A stretch of DNA of 6,081 bases from positions 1 through 6,081 of the forward strand of contig CAZIXB010000098.1 in NCBI GenBank assembly GCA_964543205.1, given 5' to 3'. Source of the DNA: CAYSRM01 sp964543205 (GTDB lineage: Bacteria > Verrucomicrobiota > Kiritimatiellia > UBA8416 > CAYSRM01). The stretch's first letter is position 1. The number at the start of each line of letters is the position of its first letter. The notes under the pieces are model-generated. The model made no database searches and was not told the DNA's origin. It saw nothing but the letters and a program-made list of their open reading frames with translations. Shown piece by piece: positions 1-6,081 of the stretch. Both the position numbers and the translations under genes were made by a program.

Positions 1-17
1 GCCAGATTGCAACATTG

Positions 18-26
18 AAGAAAGAG
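18..26 (+). promoter_or_regulatory. Probable ribosome binding site for the solute-binding protein gene
   Basis: A purine-rich stretch (AGAAAGAG within 18-26) lies 5 nt before a GTG at 32. It is a moderate, not perfect, Shine-Dalgarno match, and it is the main reason for choosing GTG 32 as the start. The reading frame is open without a stop back to the left edge, so a start outside the window cannot be excluded. No -35/-10 promoter can be judged in the 31 nt available. A TGA at 16-18 in another frame could end an upstream gene, but nothing else supports that. Confidence 0.5.
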
Positions 27-31
27 TTTTT

Positions 32-127
32 GTGCGGAAACGTTTTCAATCTTACTCCTCAAAGAAAATCGCGATCATATTTTCGATCTGCCTTCTTCTC
101 ATAATCAGCGTGTTCATGGCAGCCAGA
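32..127 (+). other. Signal-anchor segment of the binding protein
   Basis: Residues 1-32 have the layout of an export signal: MRKRF and KK give a positive N-region, followed by about 18 hydrophobic residues (IAIIFSICLLLIISVFMA). The sequence after the core, MAARLRR, gives only a poor signal peptidase I site and no lipobox. An uncleaved inner-membrane anchor or inefficient cleavage is therefore plausible. This is inferred from composition alone. Confidence 0.6.
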
Positions 128-2008
128 TTGCGGCGCTCGGATCAAAACAATTCACCTGTTGAATCTGAGCCTTCAAAAGCAGCGCGGAACAACCCCTCAT
201 CAGAATCACAATTCAATCAAGCCCCCATGCTGTCCCGTCAGGTCATCGAAGGAAAACTGCCCCCTTTGAACATCCGTCTCCCGGAGGAACCGCTTGTAGT
301 AGAACCACTGGAAGAAATTGGACGCTATGGCGGCACATGGCGCCGGATGATGAAAGGCACAAGCGATTTTCACGCTTACGGAAGGTGCGTGTACGAACAA
401 ATGCTCCGATGGGCGCCTGATCCCGGCGATGGCATCAAGCCGGGACTTGTCAAAGAATGGGAATTCTCAGAAGACGGAACTGAACTTGTTCTTCATCTCA
501 GAAAGGGCCTCAAATGGTCCGATGGCCATCCTTTTACTACCGGCGATGTCATGTTCTGGTGGAAGAAAATCGCCCACGACCCCAACCTTTCCGGCATCCC
601 TAGGGAATGGTCTCCGGGAGGAGAACCCATGCACATGAAAGCTATCGACAAGACGACTCTTATTCTGAAATTTGCCGCCCCGAATTTTCTTGCGGAGCAA
701 TATCTTGCTTTCAAGGGGCATCAGTGGCCGCTGGTGTTTGAACGCGCCGGTTTTTTCGCTCCAGAACATTACCTTGAAAAATACCTCCCCACCGCGGATG
801 AAAACGTGCGTCTTGATGCTGCCAGCTATGTTCTGTTTGAACGCAAGGCCAGCGATTTTAATACCGAACGCCCGGTTATGTCGGCATGGAAACCGGTGGA
901 ATGGGAGCCTGGCAGCCACTTGATCGCAAATCGCAATCCATATTACTGGAAAGTGGATCCCGCAGGAAATCAGCTTCCTTATGTTGACTCAATTGAGATG
1001 GAAATTTACCTGAATCCCGAGATGATAAATTTCAGAGCCATCAGCGGACGCCTTCCAATGCAAAGCAGGCACCTCGAAATAAAGAACATGGAATTGTACA
1101 AGGAGTTTGCCCCGAAAAGGGATTACCGCATACTCGAGTATGAAGACACAACGCGTTTTTGCATTATGCCTAACCTTGAGTATCCGGGAGACGAGGCAAT
1201 AAAAAAAATCTTCCAGGATAAACGGTTCAGAATAGCGCTTTCCCTTGCAATTGATCGTGACCTGATATGCGACCTGGTAGAACGCGGCTACGCCCAACCC
1301 GGCGGTATCGGATTTTTTAAATCCTCCCCCGCGTATAGTCCTGTTGACGACCTGCCGGATTACTGCGTATATGATCCGCAGAAAGCCAGAGAACTTCTGG
1401 ATGAAGCGGGATTGTCGAAGCGGGACAGCGATGGGTATCGCCTGAGACCGGACGGCAAAACCCTCAGCCTGATTATCGAAAAACAGGGCACAAGGGATGA
1501 TGCCCTCGAGATTGTCAGATCCAACTGGGATGCAGTGGGAATCAAAACGTCCCTGAAATACGAACAGCGAGCCCTCTATTTTCAGCGGGTAACCAAAACA
1601 GGCGAACACATGATCGGGGTATGGGGACTTGAATGCGTTTTTCCGATGATTGTCAACCATCGCTGGTTCGGATTTCACCTGTGGGATGAATGGGCCCATC
1701 ATTATGCCAGATGGTATCAGACAGAAGGAAGACGAGGAGTGGAACCGCCTGAGAAAGTAAAGAGGCTCCAGAAAATCGGCGAACAACTGTATCTGACATC
1801 AGACCCGGAAAAGAAAAAACAGCTTTTCAGAGAGATGACCCGTTTGCATGCTGAAAACATGTGGGTTATACCCATTAAGGAAAAGGCAATAGGTCCGGGC
1901 GTATGCGCGAATGACTTCAGAAATGTTCCCGAGCGAGGGATTCGATCCTGGGTTCTTATGACTCCTGGCAACATGAACCCGGAAACATTTTTTTTCAGGA
2001 AAAAGTAG
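32..2008 (+). CDS. ABC transporter solute-binding protein, family 5 (peptide/nickel/oligosaccharide type), large clade
   Basis: This is the extracytoplasmic receptor that captures the solute and delivers it to the permeases encoded next. The 658-residue product starts at GTG. It has a basic N-terminus, a hydrophobic helix at about residues 13-31, a Ser/Asn/Glu/Pro-rich linker at about 35-62, and then the binding domain. Family 5 hallmarks are visible: YGGTWRR (99-105), the WEFSEDGTELVLHLRKGLKW block (143-162) followed by SDGHPFTTGDV, NRNPYYWKVD (300-309), RFRIALSLAIDRD (398-410) and a C-terminal NVPERGIRSW...PGNMNPETFFF. It is longer than classical DppA/OppA (about 535-545 residues) and resembles the large clade that includes oligosaccharide binders such as AgpA. 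No lipobox cysteine follows the helix; Cys20 lies inside it in the wrong context. Identity as a family 5 binding protein is firm. The ligand is unknown: peptide is the default, oligosaccharide a serious alternative. Confidence 0.95.
   Translation: MRKRFQSYSSKKIAIIFSICLLLIISVFMAARLRRSDQNNSPVESEPSKAARNNPSSESQFNQAPMLSRQVIEGKLPPLNIRLPEEPLVVEPLEEIGRYGGTWRRMMKGTSDFHAYGRCVYEQMLRWAPDPGDGIKPGLVKEWEFSEDGTELVLHLRKGLKWSDGHPFTTGDVMFWWKKIAHDPNLSGIPREWSPGGEPMHMKAIDKTTLILKFAAPNFLAEQYLAFKGHQWPLVFERAGFFAPEHYLEKYLPTADENVRLDAASYVLFERKASDFNTERPVMSAWKPVEWEPGSHLIANRNPYYWKVDPAGNQLPYVDSIEMEIYLNPEMINFRAISGRLPMQSRHLEIKNMELYKEFAPKRDYRILEYEDTTRFCIMPNLEYPGDEAIKKIFQDKRFRIALSLAIDRDLICDLVERGYAQPGGIGFFKSSPAYSPVDDLPDYCVYDPQKARELLDEAGLSKRDSDGYRLRPDGKTLSLIIEKQGTRDDALEIVRSNWDAVGIKTSLKYEQRALYFQRVTKTGEHMIGVWGLECVFPMIVNHRWFGFHLWDEWAHHYARWYQTEGRRGVEPPEKVKRLQKIGEQLYLTSDPEKKKQLFREMTRLHAENMWVIPIKEKAIGPGVCANDFRNVPERGIRSWVLMTPGNMNPETFFFRKK
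1997..2000 (+). promoter_or_regulatory. Ribosome binding site for the first permease, inside the end of the binding-protein gene
   Basis: AGGA lies 11 nt before ATG 2012, within the last codons of the preceding gene. The spacing is slightly long. It directly follows an eight-T run (1988-1995) that encodes Phe-Phe-Phe. With a gap of only 3 nt between stop and start, translational coupling is likely. Confidence 0.4.
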
Positions 2009-2011
2009 CTT

Positions 2012-2995
2012 ATGTTGATTCATATACTAAGACGATTACTGAGGATGATACCGACGCTGATCATCGTATCAATTCTGGTTTTTATCATTATCCAGCTTCC
2101 GCCAGGGGATTTTTTCGATTCGCTTCAAGCCGAGCTTGCCGAAAGCGATTCCCAGGTGGATCAGGAAACTTTCACCGCCTTAAGGGCCAGATACCATCTG
2201 GACGAGCCTATGTGGAAACAATACCTGCACTGGGCAGGCGGCTGCCTGGTCGGCGATTTCGGCTATTCTTTTGAATGGAGACGCCCTGTTTCCGAACTTA
2301 TAGGCGAAAGGCTCGGACTCACATTCCTCATGGCCTTCGGCGCTATGGTATTTATGTGGATTGTCGCGCTGCCCATCGGCATATATTCGGCGTGTCACAG
2401 GGGTTCCATCGGCGACTATCTCCTTACTTTTATAGCCTTTATCGGGATCTGCATACCGGGTTTCATCATTGCCCTCATCGCCATGTATATATCCGTGTTC
2501 TGGTTCGGAGGAAGCGCGGGCGGTCTGTTTTCGCCCGAATTCAGAAACGCGACATGGAGTTTTGCGCGAATAGTGGATCTGGCTAAACATATATGGGTGC
2601 CTGTGATTGTTATCGGCGCTGCCGGCACTGCAAGCCTGATGAGAGTTATGCGATCGAGCATGCTTAATGTTCTTGACGAGCAGCATATCACAACCGCGCG
2701 CGCAAAGGGCCTTTCAGAAAAACTGGTCATATACAAGTATGCCGTTCGTGTTGCGATAAATCCCATGATCAGCATTTTCGGACTTCAGCTTCCCCAGCTT
2801 GTGTCCGGGTCTATTATCGTGGCAATTGTGCTGGGCCTGCCGACAACAGGTCCGTTGTTTTATCGCGCGCTGGAAACCCAGGACATGTACCTTGCGGGAA
2901 CATTTCTGATGCTTCTTTCGATAATGCTTTTGCTTGGCAATCTGCTCTCAGACATCCTTCTTGCATGGGCGGATCCAAAAATCAGGCTGGACTGA
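2012..2995 (+). CDS. ABC transporter permease, DppB/OppB type
   Basis: This is one of the two inner-membrane subunits forming the channel. The 327-residue length is normal for the family. The start MLIHILRRLLRMIPTLIIVS is the typical DppB/OppB opening, so ATG 2012 is preferred over the internal Met12. Hydrophobic segments lie at about 12-29, 102-125, 135-163, 194-210, 255-276 and 294-317, giving the usual six helices. The extracytoplasmic region after helix 1 carries LPPGD (29-33) and GDFGYSFEW (81-89) with RPVSELIGERL (91-101), which I recall as a mark of the large-protein clade. The coupling loop TTARAKGLSEKLVIYKYAVR (227-246) corresponds to the EAA motif that contacts an ATPase. The protein ends with the family-typical DPKIRLD. 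It follows the binding-protein gene by 3 nt and precedes the second permease by 4 nt. The family call is firm; the substrate is not determinable. Confidence 0.95.
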   Translation: MLIHILRRLLRMIPTLIIVSILVFIIIQLPPGDFFDSLQAELAESDSQVDQETFTALRARYHLDEPMWKQYLHWAGGCLVGDFGYSFEWRRPVSELIGERLGLTFLMAFGAMVFMWIVALPIGIYSACHRGSIGDYLLTFIAFIGICIPGFIIALIAMYISVFWFGGSAGGLFSPEFRNATWSFARIVDLAKHIWVPVIVIGAAGTASLMRVMRSSMLNVLDEQHITTARAKGLSEKLVIYKYAVRVAINPMISIFGLQLPQLVSGSIIVAIVLGLPTTGPLFYRALETQDMYLAGTFLMLLSIMLLLGNLLSDILLAWADPKIRLD

Positions 2996-2999
2996 AAAG

Positions 3000-4103
3000 A
3001 TGGAAAAAGAACAACAGGAAAAAACACAATACGCCGGACAATGGAAACTGGCGTGGCGCAAGTTCAAGCGCAACAAGGTCGCGGTCGTGGCCGGAATCAT
3101 ATTGATCTTCCTGTATCTTTCCACTTTGCTCTCAGGCTTCATTGCCCCGTATGGCGCCGATCACCGCTTCCAGAACCGCGATTTTGTGCCTCCCCAGGGT
3201 CTGCATTTCTTTTCGGAAGAAGGTTTTCAAATCCGGCCTTTTGTTTATGGCCTTGACTTTACAATAGATAAAGTTTCAGGAAGAAAACTTTACGAGCAGG
3301 ATCTGTCGGAAAAATATCCAATCCGTTTTTTCGTCCGCGGCGACACTCACAGTATTCTGGGGATCAAGACCAGGTTGCATCTATTCGGGATTGATGCGCC
3401 GGAAAATGAAGGTGTTTTCCTGCTGGGCACGGATCGCCAGGGACGGGACATGTTTTCCCGGATTTTCTACGGCGCGCGTGTGTCACTTACCATTGGATTG
3501 GCCGGTGTCTTTCTGAGCATCGTTCTGGGAACTGTGCTTGGCGTCGTGTCAGGTTATTTCGGCGGCTTGATTGACGAAGGAATTCAACGGTTCATAGAAA
3601 TCCTCCGCTCGTTTCCCAGAATACCTCTCTGGATGGCATTGTCAGCGGCGATTCCCGCCGACCTGGGACAACTCAAGACTTATTTCATGATCACAATTAT
3701 ACTTTCCCTGCTTGGCTGGACAGGACTTGCGCGCCAGGTGCGCGGAATGGCGCTCTCGTTACGAAACGAAGAATATGTTCTGGCCGCCAGATTGATGGGC
3801 GCGAGCCATACTCGAATCCTGTTTCGGCATCTCGTGCCCGGTGTAATGAGCCATGTTATCGTAATCGGAACAATAGCGATTCCAACAATGATCATCGCCG
3901 AAAGCTCCCTTTCATTCCTGAATCTGGGGATTCGACCTCCCATGACAAGCTGGGGAGTGCTTTTACAGGCCGGTCGCAATCTGACAACTCTGTATTTTTA
4001 CCAGTGGCTGCTTATACCTGCGCTTTGCATTGTGGTCACTGTGCTTTGTTTCAACTTTTTGGGAGACGGGCTGCGCGATGCTGTTGACCCGTATTCAAAA
4101 TAA
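3000..4103 (+). CDS. ABC transporter permease, DppC/OppC type, with long extracytoplasmic insert
   Basis: This is the second channel subunit, 367 residues against about 300 for classical DppC/OppC. An in-frame ATG at 2934 would add 22 residues but overlap the previous gene by 62 nt. The start at 3000 gives MEKEQQEKTQYAGQWKLAWR, a normal cytoplasmic N-terminus before the OppC_N-like segment WRKFKRNKVAVVAGIILIF (19-37). After helix 1 (about 27-49), residues 52-140 form a hydrophilic stretch including YPIRFFVRGDTHSILGIKT (106-124). Next comes the family mark LLGTDRQGRDMFSRIFYGAR (141-160), helices at about 163-186, 205-220, 227-244, 283-305 and 337-355, and the EAA-like loop AARLMGASHTRILFRHLVPG (262-281). 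The last residues are GDGLRDAVDP, usual for the family. The Shine-Dalgarno site is weak (AGG at 2984-2986), and coupling to the upstream gene 4 nt away is likely. The family call is firm. Confidence 0.94.
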   Translation: MEKEQQEKTQYAGQWKLAWRKFKRNKVAVVAGIILIFLYLSTLLSGFIAPYGADHRFQNRDFVPPQGLHFFSEEGFQIRPFVYGLDFTIDKVSGRKLYEQDLSEKYPIRFFVRGDTHSILGIKTRLHLFGIDAPENEGVFLLGTDRQGRDMFSRIFYGARVSLTIGLAGVFLSIVLGTVLGVVSGYFGGLIDEGIQRFIEILRSFPRIPLWMALSAAIPADLGQLKTYFMITIILSLLGWTGLARQVRGMALSLRNEEYVLAARLMGASHTRILFRHLVPGVMSHVIVIGTIAIPTMIIAESSLSFLNLGIRPPMTSWGVLLQAGRNLTTLYFYQWLLIPALCIVVTVLCFNFLGDGLRDAVDPYSK

Positions 4104-5126
4104 ATGACGAAAACTTCCAATAATCCTGTTCTTACGATATCCGATCTGACAGTTGACTTTCATACTATCGACGGAGTTGTGCCTGCGGTTGCGGGAGTTG
4201 ACATCTATGTCAATCCCGGCGAATTTACCGCTCTTGTCGGCGAAAGCGGATCAGGCAAAAGCGTTACAGCAATGAGCATTCTCAGGCTTTTAAAAGAGCC
4301 CCCGGCTTCGCTCTCCGGTTCGATCAGGCTCAACTCGAAAGGAAACGATTCAATAGAGATTCTGCAACTTAAAAAGGACAGCAGACAGATGCGGTCCGTG
4401 CGTGGAGCGCAGGCGGCTATGATTTTCCAGGAACCGATGCGGGCGCTCTCCCCGGCATTCACAATCGGCCACCAGGTTGCCGAAGCTGTATGGCTGCACC
4501 GTGAGGTTTCCCGGAAAGACGCTTACATGGAAGCTGTAAGAATGCTCGAACGCGTTGGCATCCCTGAACCCTCAAGGCGGATACATGATTATCCTCACAA
4601 CCTTTCCGGCGGGCAGCGTCAGCGGGTAATGATAGCAATGGCCCTTGTATGCCAGCCTTCATTACTGATTGCCGACGAACCCACAACAGCTCTTGACGTT
4701 ACAATTCAAGCGCAGATACTGGAGCTTCTCCAGGAGCTTCAACAGGAACTTGGACTGGCCGTGTTGTTTATCACACATGATCTGGGAATTGTGGCAGGGA
4801 CCTGCTCCAGGGTTAACGTAATGTACATGGGATCAATCGTTGAAACCGCCGATGTATATACGATCTACGAGAAGCCCGCCCACCCTTACACGCAGGGACT
4901 CATAAGCAGTGTCCCTGTTCCAGGCGAGGGACATAAGAAAAAACTCAAGGCAATCGGGGGCTCTGTCCCTGACCCGAGAAACCTTCCCGACGGATGCCCC
5001 TTTGGTCCCCGATGTTCCCTTTTCAAGCCCGGCCTATGCGATGCGCCGGGGCCAGTCACAAACATGGAACTCGGTCATGGCCATTTCGCCAGGTGTTACA
5101 GAACTAAGGAAGCCGGAAAGAAATGA
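4104..5126 (+). CDS. ABC transporter ATP-binding protein, DppD/OppD type
   Basis: This is a cytoplasmic ATPase that pairs with the next gene product to drive import. The 340 residues match the family length. Motifs in order are Walker A GESGSGKS (46-53), Q-loop IFQEP with Gln109, signature NLSGGQRQR (166-174), Walker B LLIADEP (187-193) with catalytic Glu192, D-loop TTALD (194-198) and H-loop His225. All are intact, so this half-site should hydrolyse ATP. The C-terminal oligopeptide/dipeptide extension begins with HPYT (260-263) and contains Cys298, Cys304, Cys312 and Cys331. This set matches the cluster-binding cysteines of DppD-type proteins, in which a [4Fe-4S] cluster has been seen structurally. 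The ATG directly follows the TAA of the permease gene with no recognisable Shine-Dalgarno, so translation probably relies on reinitiation. The ATPase family call is firm; the cluster is inferred. Confidence 0.96.
   Translation: MTKTSNNPVLTISDLTVDFHTIDGVVPAVAGVDIYVNPGEFTALVGESGSGKSVTAMSILRLLKEPPASLSGSIRLNSKGNDSIEILQLKKDSRQMRSVRGAQAAMIFQEPMRALSPAFTIGHQVAEAVWLHREVSRKDAYMEAVRMLERVGIPEPSRRIHDYPHNLSGGQRQRVMIAMALVCQPSLLIADEPTTALDVTIQAQILELLQELQQELGLAVLFITHDLGIVAGTCSRVNVMYMGSIVETADVYTIYEKPAHPYTQGLISSVPVPGEGHKKKLKAIGGSVPDPRNLPDGCPFGPRCSLFKPGLCDAPGPVTNMELGHGHFARCYRTKEAGKK
5106..5112 (+). promoter_or_regulatory. Ribosome binding site for the second ATPase, inside the end of the first ATPase gene
   Basis: AAGGAAG (5106-5112) lies 10 nt before ATG 5123. 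This ATG overlaps the TGA of the first ATPase gene as ATGA (5123-5126), the classic arrangement for translational coupling. A second purine run, GGAAAG (5115-5120), lies too close to the start to be the better candidate. The site and overlap support ATG 5123 as the start of the last gene. Confidence 0.55.
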
Positions 5127-6081
5127 CAGAAGCAGATAACAGCGACCTTATAATGGAAGTGAGCGGGCTGAAGAAATACTTCCCCATCAAAAGAGGATTC
5201 TTCCGCCGAACACAAGGCTTTCTCAAGGCGGTGGATGGCATTGATCTCCAGGTCTACAAGGGCGAAACGCTCGGGCTTGCCGGCGAGAGCGGATGCGGCA
5301 AGACAACGGCGATACGCACAATCATAGGGGCTTATGAGCCGACAGCCGGATCTGTCATGTTCCCCTGCGAAAACAATATGACGGATATCACCAGGCTTTC
5401 CTTGAAGCAGAAACGCCTGTTGTGGCACGACATGCAGTATGTATTCCAGGATCCTTACGGATCGCTTGATCCGAAAATGACGGTTCTCGATATCATAGGC
5501 GAACCTCTCCAGATACACAACCTTGCCAGGGGAAGAGAACTGAAGGATCGCGTCGCAGACTTGCTGAAGAAAGTGGGGCTTGACCCGGCTTATATGAAAC
5601 GCTATCCGCATGCTTTCAGCGGAGGTCAGCGCCAGCGAATCGGGATTGCGCGGGCGCTGGCGCTACAGCCGAAATTGCTCCTTCTTGATGAGCCGGTTTC
5701 CGCCCTGGATGTTTCAGTAAGGGCCCAGGTACTTAATATTCTTATGGATTTACAAAACGAGCTTCAGCTTACATATCTCATAGTCGCGCACGACCTGGCT
5801 GTTCTGGAACGATTCTGCGATCGAATAGCAATTATGTATCTTGGGCAGATAATGGAGCTTGCGCCCAGCAAAGAGATATTTTCTTCGCCTTTGCATCCAT
5901 ACACGCGCGCGCTTCTTTCCGCTATCCCTATTGCCGACCCGCAAAAGAAAATAGCCCATAAGAGCATCAAAGGAGAAACCGAATCCCTTGAGAAGGTTTC
6001 TAATGGCTGCAGATTTTCGTCCCGTTGCGATCAATCCAGCGATCTTTGCAGAAATACCCAGCCGGAACTCAAAGAAATCAA
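5123..6081 (+). CDS. ABC transporter ATP-binding protein, DppF/OppF type (3' end outside the window)
   Basis: This is the second cytoplasmic ATPase of the importer. The frame runs from ATG 5123 to the right edge without a stop, giving 319 complete codons plus 2 nt; family members usually have about 320-340, so only a short tail should be missing. Motifs are Walker A GESGCGKT (54-61), Q-loop YVFQDP with Gln109, signature FSGGQRQR (165-172), Walker B LLLLDEP (185-191) with catalytic Glu190, D-loop VSALD (192-196), and H-loop His223 in VAHDLAV. The N-terminal KKYFPIKRGFF and the QDPYGSLDP segment distinguish it as the DppF/OppF partner rather than another DppD. The C-terminal extension has HPYTRALLSAIP (258-269) and Cys296, Cys302 and Cys309, with a fourth cysteine expected beyond the window. 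The 4-nt overlap with the preceding gene points to coupled, equimolar synthesis of the two ATPases. Confidence 0.95.
   Translation, partial: MTEADNSDLIMEVSGLKKYFPIKRGFFRRTQGFLKAVDGIDLQVYKGETLGLAGESGCGKTTAIRTIIGAYEPTAGSVMFPCENNMTDITRLSLKQKRLLWHDMQYVFQDPYGSLDPKMTVLDIIGEPLQIHNLARGRELKDRVADLLKKVGLDPAYMKRYPHAFSGGQRQRIGIARALALQPKLLLLDEPVSALDVSVRAQVLNILMDLQNELQLTYLIVAHDLAVLERFCDRIAIMYLGQIMELAPSKEIFSSPLHPYTRALLSAIPIADPQKKIAHKSIKGETESLEKVSNGCRFSSRCDQSSDLCRNTQPELKEI

Noticed and set aside
1..131. GCCAGATTGC repeated at 1-10 and 122-131
   Set aside because: Ten-base repeats are expected several times by chance in 6 kb. There is no extended identity, and the second copy lies within codons for Ala-Arg-Leu-Arg.
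1201..1208. Eight-A run with an A-AAA-AAA heptamer in the zero frame, a possible -1 frameshift site
   Set aside because: A -1 shift would reach TAA at 1219-1221 and give a truncated receptor lacking its C-terminal lobe. I see no stimulatory hairpin, and Ile-Lys-Lys-Ile codons explain the run.
989..1786. A 265-codon open frame on the minus strand inside the binding-protein gene
   Set aside because: It lies wholly antisense to a strongly supported family 5 gene and its translation shows no recognisable domain. The composition looks like a complement-strand shadow.
1988..1995. Eight-T run near the end of the binding-protein gene, a possible slippage site or terminator tract
   Set aside because: It encodes the conserved Phe-rich C-terminus, has no GC-rich stem before it, and a -1 slip reaches TGA at 2016-2018 with only a few changed residues.
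2180..2686. A 168-codon minus-strand open frame inside the first permease gene
   Set aside because: The His/Asn/Arg-rich translation is what the complement of hydrophobic permease codons yields, and no independent signal supports it.
2934..2999. Upstream in-frame ATG extending the second permease by 22 residues
   Set aside because: It would overlap the first permease gene by 62 nt, and the added residues do not resemble a DppC/OppC N-terminus. ATG 3000 gives the expected cytoplasmic start and normal operon spacing.
4066..4092. ACGGG/CCCGT inverted repeat just before the first ATPase start
   Set aside because: It is a 5-bp stem with a 17-nt loop, too weak and too common by chance to call a regulatory hairpin or terminator.
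5096..5611. A 171-codon minus-strand open frame across the ATPase junction
   Set aside because: It is antisense to the Walker A and Q-loop coding region of the second ATPase. The conserved plus-strand motifs explain the sequence, and the reverse translation resembles nothing I recognise.

Overview
The window holds one compact, all-plus-strand operon for a binding-protein-dependent ABC importer of the Opp/Dpp/Nik (peptide/nickel, family 5) type. In order it encodes a large solute-binding protein (32-2008), a first permease of the DppB/OppB type (2012-2995), a second permease of the DppC/OppC type (3000-4103), a first ATPase of the DppD/OppD type (4104-5126) and a second ATPase of the DppF/OppF type (5123 to the right edge, cut off before its stop). 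Nothing is encoded between the genes: the four junctions are gaps of 3, 4 and 0 nt and a 4-nt ATGA overlap. Only the first 31 nt are not clearly part of a gene. I see no RNA gene, mobile element, CRISPR array or terminator.

The parts fit one complete machine. The binding protein captures a solute outside the cytoplasmic membrane. The two permeases each carry an EAA-type coupling loop and form the channel. The two ATPases each carry intact Walker A, Q-loop, signature, Walker B and H-loop motifs and power uptake from the cytoplasm. Both ATPases also have the C-terminal HPYT segment and a cysteine set of the kind that holds an iron-sulphur cluster in DppD-type proteins.

The substrate cannot be read from the sequence. 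Default annotation would say peptide, but the proteins resemble a separate large-protein clade: a 658-residue binding protein with an APML...GKLPP...LPEEPLVVEP...YGGTWRR opening, a permease with a GDFGYSFEW..PVSELIGERL segment, and a 367-residue second permease with a long extracytoplasmic insert. Some family 5 binding proteins of this size, such as AgpA of Sinorhizobium, bind oligosaccharides. A sugar or other non-peptide ligand is therefore a real alternative.

The organism is a bacterium using the standard stop codons (TAG, TGA and TAA all end genes here), with roughly balanced base composition by eye. The binding protein has a membrane-spanning N-terminus without a lipobox, which fits a diderm better than a typical Gram-positive. 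The phylum cannot be fixed. Transporters of this kind are, from memory, common in Rhizobiales, Chloroflexi, Thermotogae, Spirochaetes and the Planctomycetes-Verrucomicrobia group. Overall this looks like an ordinary transporter operon, with some points of interest in protein anchoring, substrate identity and junction design, and no evidence of a new kind of system.
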